A stretch of DNA of 64,000 nt from Ophioceras dolichostomum (Eukaryota; Ascomycota; Sordariomycetes; Magnaporthales; Ophioceraceae). Location of the stretch: NCBI GenBank assembly GCA_003049485.1, contig PYST01000136.1, forward strand, positions 5,268 to 69,267, written 5' to 3'. Below the pieces are notes generated by a model. The model had not been told where the DNA came from. It worked only from the letters and a program-made list of their open reading frames with translations, and did no database searches. This document shows, one piece after another, positions 1 to 10,811 of the stretch. Numbering within the stretch: position 1 is the first letter of the stretch; the number at the start of each line of letters is the position of its first letter. A program made the translations under genes and the position numbers.

Positions 1-20
1 GGGGGGGGGGGGGGGGGGGG
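1..20. other. Poly-G run at window edge
   Basis: The window opens with 20 consecutive G residues. A second G-rich gap edge occurs near 60.16-60.22 kb. This pattern fits a contig end or sequencing artefact better than a genomic element. Confidence 0.7.
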
Positions 21-1636
21 TTGTCAGATATGATACCCCCAAATAGATGCAATATTTTGCCCTGCTAGTTCTGTATCCGGTATCCGGAATCCGGAACCCC
101 CACGCCGCAAGTCCCAAGGCCCGAATAGCGAACATCTCTTTCTGCTTCCAACCCAAACAAACAGTCGGCACGAATGCATGTAAGTGTCGATCAGGTTATG
201 AGGTGGTAGCCAGACGGCAGGGCTCAGCGGCGGCAACAAGGGGGGGAGAAAATTTTTCGCTCACGAGGTATGCACATACATATGACATTGTCTCTCCGAA
301 CTAGCGAGGCCGCGGAGAAGCATTAAATAGCATCAACACCTTTGGTTCCTCCGCCTCCCCATCCTCTATTTCTTCGATCCTTTTTCCAACCATTGGTCAC
401 TCACAAGCATCGAAACTTTATAAATCTGTGGTTCTTTCATTGATCTGCATAAGCTCTCAAAAATCATCTCGTGATTCTTTTTTCTGATTCCTTTCCCACA
501 CACATAACGCACCGTGACAAAGCACAAGCAAATAACAACGGATAGCAAAGCATCCTCCTTCTGCCGGACCGTGGCCGAGAGAAGAGATAGAGGACGAAAC
601 GAAATCGAGAAGAAAAGAAGAAGAAAAATACAGTCCGCCTTCGCAGCAAGTCCGAATCGGCCACCTCGAAAGCTGACCAACGTTCCTTTTTTGAAGCATA
701 AAAGCATTGTAGTATTTTTGTTCGTTTGCATCGACAGAAAAAAAAAATTTATCAGTCACTTAGAACTCCTTCATCCGCCCCGCGTCCATACCGTCCGTCC
801 GTCCCGAGGGATAGAAAGAAGAAGAAAAAAAGACATCGCGATTCATGCTAACAACATAGGGAAAAGGAAATTTTGTTCTTAGGAAGAAGTTGGGAAAATA
901 ATAAGAAGGGGACCGCTAATGATGACGGAAGAAGAAGAAGAAGGGAAGAAACAAGAAGTAAGAGAAAAGAGGAATACGTGAAAGAGCAGGAGAAGCAACG
1001 ATTGGGAGCAAATTCGAGGGGAAAGGCAGCTTAGGAAACCGGCGAAAGGAGGAGGAGGAGGAAGGACATGACGAACGCCCAACTCTCCGAGGCGGTGAAC
1101 GGCGAGCAGCGTAACATCGATCGATCGTTTGGTGCTTCGCTCTTCCCCTCCTCCTCAGCCTCGGCGATCGACCGACGACCGACCGCCGTTCGTGAACCCC
1201 GAGTCCCGACGCAAGAGACGAACGAAAAGGCCGTATGCGCCATACCAGTTCCGTCTGGCAATGCATGCGTGAGGGAGGACTCAACGTCCAAGGAAGAAGA
1301 GGAAAAATAGACATGCGTGGGATGTCCGGTGGCGAGCGTGGGGGTTTCCACCTGCCTGCGAGGGCGGGAGCTGCGGGCGGGTGGCTGTCGTGGGGGTAGA
1401 CAGCGAACCGGCTGGCTGGGCCCAACGTAGAAAAAAAAGAGGTAGATATAAGATGGGGGAGGTAGGCGCAAATGCGATGCAGAGTTGCAAACGCAGACGC
1501 GGACGCAAGACAACCGGTCCAAGGTAAGGAGAAAAAAAAGAGGTACGACGTGAGCTGGACGATATTGTAGACTAGGCTTGACTTGCCAGTGGCTCGCTCG
1601 CTCGCTCGCCTCGTGACGTCTTCCGTCTCGGTTTGC
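21..1636. other. Intergenic, downstream of the nmr-type gene
   Basis: No gene is recognised. The stretch is rich in purine/pyrimidine-biased low complexity (GAAGAAGAA tracts near 600-960). A 242-codon minus-strand reading frame covers 916-1644, but its composition is Ser/Arg/Pro/Phe low complexity and it matches no family I know. Part of this region is probably the 3' UTR of the nmr-type gene. Confidence 0.5.
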
Positions 1637-3532
1637 TCACGCAAGCCACTTCTCCTCGAGCCTCCTAGGCCCGCTCATGACCAGGCCCTCGTCCTCATCG
1701 TCATCCTCGTCATCCTCACCACCACCCTCATCGTCTCCGTCCTCCTCAGCGGCGGTAGGCTGCTGCTGTGTCACCACCTCTCTGTCTCTGCCGCCGCCAT
1801 CCGCCGTGCTCTCCGTCGTCGTCGTCACCATTGTGCTGTTCGCCGCCGCCGTCGTCGCATCGTCATCGTCATCATACATCCACCGCAGACCGTTCGCGTG
1901 CTCCTCGATGATGAACTCCTCGCGCGCGTACTGCTCCAGCGAGCGGGATCCTCCCCAGAGCTCCATCGCGACGGCGGGGCAGCTGGCCTCCAGCTCCGGG
2001 TCGCCGAAGTAGGGGGGCTGCCTGGCGGGGTCGTCCCCGCCGACCGAGTACAGGCGCTGGATGCGGTCGAGCTGCGTGCGGTATCCCTCGGGTATCTTGA
2101 CCTTCACCTCGATGGGTCCCCTGCGGTACCGCACTGGCCGTCCGACGCCCCTCGCGAAGGCGCGACAGGCCTCTCGGGGCGTCAGCATCTCGAACGCGAT
2201 GGCGACCCGCCTGCCGCCTCCCCAGCGCCGGGGCCCCTCCTTGAAGATCTGCAGGACGGCCGTGCCGAAGTCGTGCTCGCAGTCGAGCCAGGGCAGCTTC
2301 GCGTCCGGATGGAAGGGCGCCTGCCAGACGAAGGAGCCGTCGGCCTCCTGCAGCTCCATGCAGAAGAGCGGGTACGGCAGCGACGTGAAGTTGTTGTTAT
2401 AAATCCCAGCGTACACGAACGTAGCCTGCAGGCCGATGGCGCGCACGTGGTCCTCGACGCGGTGCTTGGAGGAGTACAGCGGGAGCGACGGCCAGTCGGG
2501 CGAATAGGCCGCGTGGTCGGGCATGGACGAGTACACGTAGTGCGAGATGCCGGCGCGCTTGGCCTCGTCGGCGAGCGCCATGCCGATGGCCTCCTCGTCG
2601 CCGTAGAAGGTCGTGTTGATGAACGCTAGCTGGCAGCCGCGGAAGAGCTCCCTGATCAGTGTGTGGTCGATTCCGATCCCGGGCTGGGGGCCCTGGCTGC
2701 TCACGTCGACGGCGTGGTTCTTATCGGCTGCCTCGGCGGTGTAGCCGGCTGGTGGAGGCCAGGGGGCATTGCCAGTGGTAGTGCTGGTGCCTGCGGTGCC
2801 CGCTGTTCCTGTGGTGCCAGAGCTTGGTGTGCTGGTGCTGCCGCTGGTGCTGGTGCCAGGGGTTGCGGCAGGAGGCGGAGACGTCGGCGGCGTCATGGCA
2901 GGCTCGCACGTGTACAGCTCGCCGACGAGGACCTCGACGGCCGGGTTAGTGCACACCTCGGTCGCGATGACTCCATGCGTGTTACGCAGCTGGGCTCGGA
3001 CGCGGAAGCCGACGGCAGTGCAGTAGCGGATCAGCGACGCCGTCTGGCGGCCGCTGGCGTTGATCACCGCGATGGTCTGGTTTGGGGTCGCCATCTGCCG
3101 CTTGGCTGGCCGGAAGGTCAGGGAGTTGTTGCGGGACTGGGTGGTCAGTCCTCCTCCACCTGTCGCGGCGGCGCCACCACCTCCGGTAGCGGCAGCGCCG
3201 TTAAGGCTGTTGCTGAGTGGTGAGCCCTCCGAGTATGAGGACAGCTTGTGTTTGTGGCGTCGCTGCTGGTCGACTGCGGCCACGGTCTCGTTGACGGCCC
3301 GGTGGTGGTGCTGCTGGCGATTGAGCGTCGGACTGCCGTGGTGGCCGCCGAACTGGCTGGCGCCGCTGCGACCGTTGATCGCAATGGCCACGCTCTTAGC
3401 TGTTGGCGTCGTCGCGGTCGCTGGGCTGGATGTTGGAGGCTGTGAGGTGGTCGCTGTTGGGCTGACTCTGGAGGTAGAGGTGGTAGGGACCGCTTGCCGG
3501 ATGGCGAGGTCAATGGGGAATGGGACTGGCAT
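1637..3532 (-). CDS. nmrA: NmrA/NMR-type nitrogen metabolite repression regulator
   Basis: Single-exon gene, 631 aa. The family binds dinucleotide on a Rossmann fold and restrains the GATA activator AreA/NIT2 when preferred nitrogen is present. Residues 1-146 are Ser/Thr/Pro-, His- and Gly-rich. The NmrA domain starts near 147, with the dinucleotide-binding strand-turn INASGRQTASLIR at 157-169. It continues with AFINTT (303-308), YVYSSMPDH (332-340) and FVYAGIYNNNFTSLPYPLF (372-390), which closely match fungal NMR proteins. Residues about 205-285 are a Pro/Ser/Thr/Gly-rich insertion inside the fold. The C-terminus (about 570-620) is strongly acidic. The protein is longer than Neurospora NMR (about 490 aa, from memory) because of these extensions. 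The ATG at 3532 is the first in frame after a long pyrimidine-rich leader. Family identity is firm; direct repression of a GATA factor here is inferred. Confidence 0.93.
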   Translation of the reverse strand: MPVPFPIDLAIRQAVPTTSTSRVSPTATTSQPPTSSPATATTPTAKSVAIAINGRSGASQFGGHHGSPTLNRQQHHHRAVNETVAAVDQQRRHKHKLSSYSEGSPLSNSLNGAAATGGGGAAATGGGGLTTQSRNNSLTFRPAKRQMATPNQTIAVINASGRQTASLIRYCTAVGFRVRAQLRNTHGVIATEVCTNPAVEVLVGELYTCEPAMTPPTSPPPAATPGTSTSGSTSTPSSGTTGTAGTAGTSTTTGNAPWPPPAGYTAEAADKNHAVDVSSQGPQPGIGIDHTLIRELFRGCQLAFINTTFYGDEEAIGMALADEAKRAGISHYVYSSMPDHAAYSPDWPSLPLYSSKHRVEDHVRAIGLQATFVYAGIYNNNFTSLPYPLFCMELQEADGSFVWQAPFHPDAKLPWLDCEHDFGTAVLQIFKEGPRRWGGGRRVAIAFEMLTPREACRAFARGVGRPVRYRRGPIEVKVKIPEGYRTQLDRIQRLYSVGGDDPARQPPYFGDPELEASCPAVAMELWGGSRSLEQYAREEFIIEEHANGLRWMYDDDDDATTAAANSTMVTTTTESTADGGGRDREVVTQQQPTAAEEDGDDEGGGEDDEDDDEDEGLVMSGPRRLEEKWLA

Positions 3533-3949
3533 GAGGGATAGATATTGAGGAGGGGACCCAGGATGCCACTCTCTGAGTCCGTGACGGTGCTCTGGCTGGT
3601 TGGTTGCCCTCTTTCAGCCCTGCCTGCCAGGCGCGCCCTTGATACCTTCTTCTTCCTCTCTCACCCCCTGCCTGAGCTTCCTTGGTGTCGTCTGCTTTTC
3701 TGAAGCTCCCCCCGCACCCGTTAACGCCAATTGCTTGGGATTTGAATTTTTTGTTGTCCTCTCTGCCCGGTGCTCCGTTTGAATTCTGCAGCCCTCTTTC
3801 TTTTTTTTTTCTTCTTTTTTTTCCTTCTCCGGTTTGTTCGTTCAGATCTGTCGGCGGGTTATCTATGAAAGACTGACAGTTGAGAGGGCAGGCGCCGCCG
3901 CGGGTTGCCCGATTCGTCCCGCCCTGCAGCCCCAAAGCTCTTTCCTACC

Positions 3950-3955
3950 GATAAG
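3950..3955 (+). promoter_or_regulatory. Possible GATA-factor site upstream of the nmr-type gene
   Basis: GATAAG preceded by C fits the HGATAR consensus of fungal GATA factors such as AreA/NIT2. It lies about 420 bp upstream of the nmr-type ATG. One six-base match can arise by chance; the only support is the biological link between NMR and GATA factors. Confidence 0.2.
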
Positions 3956-6900
3956 TCGTTTTCTCCCGCCGGTACAGGAGCAAGAGCAGGCAGGAGCTCA
4001 GGTTCCTACCCAGCCGGGGAAGACAAGAGCACGGAAAGTAACCGCAACGAGGTTGCACCTTTCGTCGTCGTCCACCAACCAGAGGCCCCAGAAGTCACGA
4101 CGGGGAAGGTCCGGAGAGAAACAAGGTTTCACGGAGTGTTTTTCGTCTCTAAGACAGGGCAGGCGGGGTATAGGACGGGAGATAGTGGCGAGGAAGCAAA
4201 GACGATCCCAATGGAAGTCGAACTAGTGGTGGTTTAGGAGGAATTTAGATATTTTAGGGGTGCAAGCTTCGTGTCGATGGCTGGAAACATGGAACAAATT
4301 CCCGTCAGGTTGCTGTCTGGTGTCAGCTGCATCAGGCAAGAGGCACCACCAAGTAGTAGGTAGGGTGCTGTGGCAGGTAGTGGCAGGTAAGGCCAGTTAG
4401 TTGCGGCGAGCTCACGAACCTTAATGGCACCAAGACCCGGCCGCGGCGCTGCTGATTGACACACCTCTGTTCTTTATCAGTCGTGTTAGTGTCGTGGTGG
4501 GGTAGGATCGATCCGAATGGGCTCCAATCTGCTCTCTCTCGCGACTGCGGGGCAGGCAGGACCAGCAGATCAGGCGCATGACATTGACAAGAGCAAACTT
4601 GGGCGGCACCGGGATCCAACTGAATGGGGCCCCGAGTCCTCCCACCAGTTGGGAGGAGTTGTGACCCAAGTCGGGAAACTTGAGTGGTTCTTTTGTGTAA
4701 AGGGGGCAGGCAGAAGGCAGAATATGCAGGGTGCCAGTTCAAGTGCCAAGTGTCCTGCTTCCAGCAAGCAGAGTTTGTGCTACTTCTGTAGTAAGAGCCC
4801 GTGATGGCAATGAGGAGCAAAAAAAAAAGAGGAGGGACGGGCGCAAAAAGCGTCGTGGAAAAGAAACCCGAGCCAGCTGCGAGGATGGATACAATTATGT
4901 ACAAGCGAGCCTGGCATAGTGGGGAGAGGCCCAGCCAGAGGGGCGGCCGGATGGAGGTAAAAGCAGTCAAATGTCTGTAGTATGAGGCTTCTTTCTTTTT
5001 AAGACTTCCCCCCGGTCTCTTAACTTCCCCATGCCATCTCAAGCCGCCCTAACAGCCTCAACTCTGACCAGCTGTGTTTTGCTGGCTGGATGGCTGGGTT
5101 GGACCGGGCACTGGAGGCGACATCTGTATGGGGATGGTGGTGGTGTGTGGTTTTGTTTCTGCCCCTTTGCCTGCCCCGGCAGCCCCTGCCCTCTGTGCTG
5201 GATGCCGCCCTATAGCGCAGGTGCGGCTTGCTAGTGCTTGCTAGTGGTGCTGGCGAGAGGCCTGACATGTAATGTAGTATTTTGTATCTTTATTCCTCGA
5301 CGTTAAGGCAAAAATTGTCCAAAAGAACACAATCCAAAACGCGATACATCACAAATTCATCGTAGACCTTTGGGTACAGGAATATGGCGTATGCAGGTTG
5401 GGCAGGGGTCGGTTGATGTGAGATGGAAAGAGGAGGGAGGGGGAGGGTGCGATAACGGAACCCGACCCAAGATGACGACAGCAGCCATCGCAGGGGTGGG
5501 AGGGCATGGCAGAAGAAAGCCCAAGGAGAAAAATTAAGATAAAAAAAATAAAAAGAAAAGAAAGGTAGGACGACCGACAGGATGCTTGCCCCTCCTTGGC
5601 GCCACGCTCCTCCAGGGACCTTCGGGAAAGAGGCTGGATGGGCAGGCACTGCTTCCGTCTTGGTTTTGGGCGGACCTGACCCGGGGGCTATTTTGTATCG
5701 ATTGGGAAAGTTGAAGCACAGTTGGAAGCACACTTGTGAGTCCAGGATAAGGGATAGGGAAGGCACAGGGCGGGTTCCGTGTGACTAATAAGACGATATG
5801 ACAAAACGGCTTTGGCGGAATAGCAGGAGAAGGAGCGAGCCGGACCGGGACATGTCGAGTACAGGAACGGATGGATGGACGGATGTATGGAACATCAAGG
5901 CAGGCACGGCAGCAGGGAGGAAAAAATAAAATAAAATCGAGCATCAAAAAAGGGGGGCCTAACCTTGTTTTGGGTTGGTGTGTGCTGCCCAGCTGGCAGG
6001 ATGCTGCCAGCTCCGAAAAAAGGAAACTAGACCGGAACGTGCTGCGTGTGAATGCAGCAGGCGTGTGCGTGCTGGACAATCTCGGCGCCAGTTTTGTTGG
6101 TGGCGACGGGATATTCGGGACGTCGTTTCTCTGCCGCACGTTTTCTTTGCGAGTCCGGGGTAGGTACACTTTTTTTTTTCTCGCTTGGGACGCTAAAACG
6201 CAAAGACGAGTTGCTGCCCGCCTGGTGGCTGCAGGAGAGTGAGGGGGCGAACGGCGGCGATGGTCGGTCGGGGCTAATAAAGAGAGGAGCCAATGGGGGA
6301 AAGCGACTGCTTCGCGTGCTCTGTCTGAATGGGATATGGGCTGCTCTCTTTTGGAGGAATGGAGGGGGAATAATTGATGGGATAGAGTGTAGGATGCTTT
6401 GTCTGGCCCCGAGAAAGAAGTCTGTAAGTCTGGCACCAGGAGAAAGGCCCCTATTCTCTGGTCACCCAAGCTCTCCTTCTAGAGTCGGATTGGTGGCCCC
6501 TGCTCTGGCAGCGGATGTGATGTCGTCTGGCCTCGTCAAGCTCGGCCGTTCAGGGCTCTTCAACCCTTCCGAATCCGTTCTTACGTAGCTGAAATTCCGA
6601 TTTGAAGGGGACGGTAACAGGGGCGGTGTGTACGGCACAATGGAGCCAACGAAGGACTCGGGGAAGAAACTGACGATGCGTAGAGGGCGTTGAGTCGGTC
6701 AGGCAGTTCTTGGTGTCAGTCACCAACGAAGTTCCCCATCCACTGAATCGTTTTGGTGCAGATTGGGGTGCTGGAGAAGTTGGCGGTTGGCTACCAGAAA
6801 GAAAGGAGAAAAAGAACGGGAAATTTTGGGAAATTATTTTCCAGCAATCCGAAAATCCAGTCCTTTACAATCTATGCTTTTCGACCTGCCGGCATTTCTG

Positions 6901-9670
6901 CCCAACTCTCCCCATGTCTTACATGCTCTTGCGCCCCTATGTTTGGTGTTGCTGATACCAGACTGCTGATACTGAAGATATCACTTTTGAATGGGTCCTG
7001 CCAGCCAGTCAGCCGCTGATGCTGAGAGATAACGGGAAAATACGATATCAGCCAACCAAAGGCCCGCCCTAGCCTGGCTTCGGCTCCGGCAAGTACAAGA
7101 ACTGCACACGCGACACATCAGTTATCCTCTGGGTCTTTTTCGTGCGGAATACCGAGATGCCCAAAGTTATGCGTGGTAACTTCTTCTCCTCTCTCTGAGG
7201 TCATCAACGAGAGGCAGATTCGCGTGCTTGTTCCTCACTCTCAGATTTGTTGCCGCACTTGCTGTAAGACCCCACATAGAGGAGCTCCTCGCAGACTCAG
7301 AATATGCGCTGTCCGCCTGCCAGCGTTTGCAACATTCGATCGATGTCCACTGGCACAGCATCTCCTGACCAGGGAGTTTTCATTTTCTCCCTCTCTTTCT
7401 CTCGGCGGCATTTTCCCCACGATGTCCGCATTGTCTCCGATCTTGCGGTGGGCAATGCATTCTTCTTTCTTTCCTTCTTCTTCCACGCTAGTTAATGTGA
7501 TATTCTACGACTAATGGATTGCTGGCCGGCTGGCGGAACGGGCGCCGGATCCAGCAGCTCCTCCCTGGGCGTCCTGTCTGTCTGTGAGGGGATGATGTGA
7601 TTCTAGGTGGACCGAGATCGGGCAGCTGGGTTCTGTTATGTAAAGGATTTGGCGGTCTTTCGGGCACTACCCGGCCTGAGTTGACCTGCCATCCATGCTG
7701 GAGCTCAAGCTGTATCAAAGGACAAGCAGCATAGAAAAAAGGAGTTGCCCTACGGCCGGCAAGACATTCTCTATTGGGACGGAGCGCCCGGACAGCTGAA
7801 TGGGTTGATCTCGCTACATGGCCTTTGACCACGATAACCTTAATTCTGCCGAGTCTTCCAGCATCTTCATCTTCCTGACCGACGGGAATAGGCTTCTACG
7901 ACGGCATTGCCTGCCCAGCAAAATTTGACGTCTGCTTCTTGTTTTGCTACCTCAGGTACTGAATATAGTAGGGAGTATTTTCGTCTCACTCGGGATCGAG
8001 ACCCGGAGTCTAGCTTTTTGTGCTGAAGGACCGCCCAGCTGCAGCGGTTGTGCTGCTTGATTGGGGTACCTTGATAAGGAGGGATAAGGGCTGAGATCGG
8101 GAAAATCTTGGAAGTACGAAAACGGAACATGCCAGGGAATCAGCATCGACTTGGTAGCAAGCACATGTGCTTTGTTCCATTGGTCCCCAGAGTGAGAGGA
8201 AACCGCCTCGCCGTTCCATCCGTCACAAACCGAACTGAACCTTGTTGCTCCGTCCCCAGATATACCCCCACCGTCGCGCTTGACACCCCCTTCGCCTTCA
8301 CGCTTCGCCTTCACGCGCCAACCTCTTGTTGGGGGTAGCGCGGGGGTCACTAGAGGCAGAAGAGTCAACTACATCGCACCGTTGTCTCCCTTTCGCGCAC
8401 GCCATCCGTCCCGGCCAGTGTATCAACCAGCGGCTCGGGAACTGGAAAGCGCTCGATGCACTGGCCTGTGATCGGGGTCGACACGCGGTGGTCTTTGTGG
8501 GGCTTTCCGAGCCACTAGACCGGTGAACACCGACGGTGAGCCGACGACCCTGCCCCCTTACCGAGCCAGGGCACTCGAAGCTTTTGAGGTAGTAGGTACC
8601 TAGATACTTTTCCAGGTCCTGTGGTCAGTTAGTAAGCTCTGATGACAGAAGAGATATTTTTGATTTTTTTTTTCCCTGTTGAGTTCCATGTTGAGATGGA
8701 TTCGACTCGGCAAACTTCCAGCGCTGGTGGCCAGCGCTACACGGGCCAGTCGGGCCAGTTCGAATTACGTACAAATCAGCTAACCGAAACCCCAATCCAG
8801 CCGGTGAGTTCAACAAGGGAAGAATGCCGTCATGGACATCGGGCGGTTTGGAGATATCCTTTTCTTGCATCTCCGCGGAGTTTTCCATCCTCTCGTTCAC
8901 CTTCCCTCCTTCTTTGACCGCCGCTCCAACCACCACCTTCCAAACGTGCCTGGTAAGTACCTGTAGGTACTTTTCGGCCGCCTTGATGAAAGCACTGAGT
9001 GCTTTTGTTTCCTTCCTCCTCAATATTGCTCGGCCACCATCGGATGAAGTTCGAACTCGGACTGTTTTGGTCTCCCCACACTGTCTGTCCATGGATTGAG
9101 GAGGTCTCGCAATCTTGGAGAAGCCGAAAGAGGGGAGAGAAGGAAGCGACGATGACCCGCACGCAGCTCACTCCGATTTTAGGGCGCGGATTTTCCGTCA
9201 AGCGCTTGCTTTGCCCGGGCACGCAAGGAAAGGAGGGACGTACGAGAAGAAGAAAGAAAAGTAGAAAAAGGCTTCAGTACAACCACACAAACCTTGGAAG
9301 TCCCCGAGCTACTGGGCAGGGAGAGCCTCAACAGGAAGGAAAGCCTAGACCCCATCTCTTCTGTAGCTTTTGCTTTTGCTATTTACTTCCTCGCCCCGCC
9401 ACCGAGCACCACAAGCCAACTTCATCCACGATATTGCGGGGAAAGTTGCTACTGCCTCTGTCGGTCCTTCCATGGCGTCCACGACATGCAGCACGACGAA
9501 CAAGCTAAAAAGCAGGCATGCAAGCCCCCCGGACCTTCTCTTTGGTAACACAATACTCCAATCCCTGTGCCTTTTCGGTGACTGGGCTGAGCTGCGTTGG
9601 CGCAGCTCCGGGGTTTGATGATTGCCCACCCTCCTTTTTTTTTTCCGCGACAAAGTCGCCCACTGTCAAT

Positions 9671-9694
9671 GAATGGATGGGTGGATGGATGGAT
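9671..9694 (+). repeat. Imperfect GGAT tetranucleotide repeat
   Basis: About five GGAT/GGGT units in tandem. The reverse-complement repeat lies at 10360-10381, so the two could pair as an inverted repeat about 0.7 kb apart. Confidence 0.6.
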
Positions 9695-10359
9695 AAACAA
9701 ACTGTTTGCCTGCAGGCTTGACTTTCCATAGACCCGGCAACGTAGCCCGAGGAAAATCTACCGGTCCGTTGATATATCCCGCAGTTTGTTTCTCCAACGG
9801 GAAAGTTGGGGTAGGGTAGGTGAGGTACAACTCCCTGGACTCTGGGGCACCAGCCAGCGATGACGGGGACCGGAATCCAACAAGACCTGTCAACGTGACA
9901 CCAAAAGCTTTTTAGACTTCGCTAGCACTACTGCGGGCTCGGCAGCGGACCCAGTCGTTCGTCCGCGTGGTCTGGTCTGGTCTCGTCTGGTCCCTGATGC
10001 AAAAAAGCACATCAGGATGGGAAAAGATAAGCTGGCTTCTCCTGTCCAGTAAGATTCCCTCCAGCTTGACGATAGAATGGCATAAGAGGCTCACAAAGGA
10101 TCTCTCCCATTGGCTGCCGCTGAATCATTCGCTTTTCGGTGTGGCATGGGTGGCAATATCTCAGCTCGGGTAGGGATCAAGCTTCCTTCTGGGTGTAGCT
10201 TCGGCTTCTCCTATTCGTTATTCGCTCCCTGCATGATATCCCTTGCCTCATCACGCAATATATTCCTTTCCCATATGTGATAGTTCATATTTTTCTTTCT
10301 TTTTTTCCTTTTTCGCCCCTGGGTTGTCCATATTGTGTAACCTGTCTGCTGGGAATCCC

Positions 10360-10381
10360 ATTCATCCATCCATCCATCCAT
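10360..10381 (+). repeat. ATCC tetranucleotide repeat
   Basis: TTC followed by ATCC repeats. It is the inverted counterpart of the GGAT repeat at 9671-9694. Confidence 0.6.
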
Positions 10382-10811
10382 ACTTCCGTGACCTTTCGTT
10401 CCCTCACGTATAACCACGCCCCCCCTCCTGCTTGCCTTGCATCAAGAGACATTATGGCCCCCCCCCGGTCACCGCCTCCTCCTTCTCATCACGGGATCGA
10501 TCCCAGGGACGTCCGCCGTCTATCTCTCTTGGTGGTAGCTGCATAGCGACGACGTGCGCGACTGCTATTGCTCCTTTCCCATCGGCATTTTACATAATGG
10601 CTTTTTGATGCTCGGACATGCAGGCATCACACCGCATACCCTACTCGACAAGCAGATAGGCAAGCTGCCGAGGGGAGGGGGTCTCTGTAGACCTACGAGC
10701 CCATCTGGGACCTCAGCGCAGAGATGCAGCTGCGGCTGCTCCATCAGCGCAGCGGCACGCAGCCCGCCTCTCTGTTGCACTGGCCAAGAATCTTTCTTTC
10801 TTTTCTTTCTT

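Larger units (their letters stand above)
3533..10811. other. 7.3-kb gene-poor region upstream of the nmr-type gene
   Basis: I find no conserved coding sequence on either strand. It contains pyrimidine tracts (about 3800-3835), poly-T and poly-A runs, GGAT/ATCC tetranucleotide repeats and many short non-conserved reading frames. The longest is 311 codons on the minus strand at 5534-6469, of repetitive Pro/Ser/Arg composition. The nmr-type gene reads away from this region, so the proximal part (3533 to about 4500) should hold its promoter and leader. A long non-coding transcript or a fast-evolving orphan gene cannot be excluded. Confidence 0.45.

Noticed and set aside
916..1644. 242-codon minus-strand reading frame
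   Set aside because: Ser/Arg/Pro/Phe low complexity over GA-rich DNA, no motif, and a position consistent with the 3' UTR of the nmr-type gene.
1583..2629. Long plus-strand frame antisense to the nmr-type gene
   Set aside because: Shadow frame created by GC-rich third positions of a clearly conserved gene.
5534..6469. 311-codon minus-strand reading frame
   Set aside because: Composition is repetitive Pro/Ser/Arg with no domain-like blocks; likely chance in GC-rich DNA without evidence of conservation.
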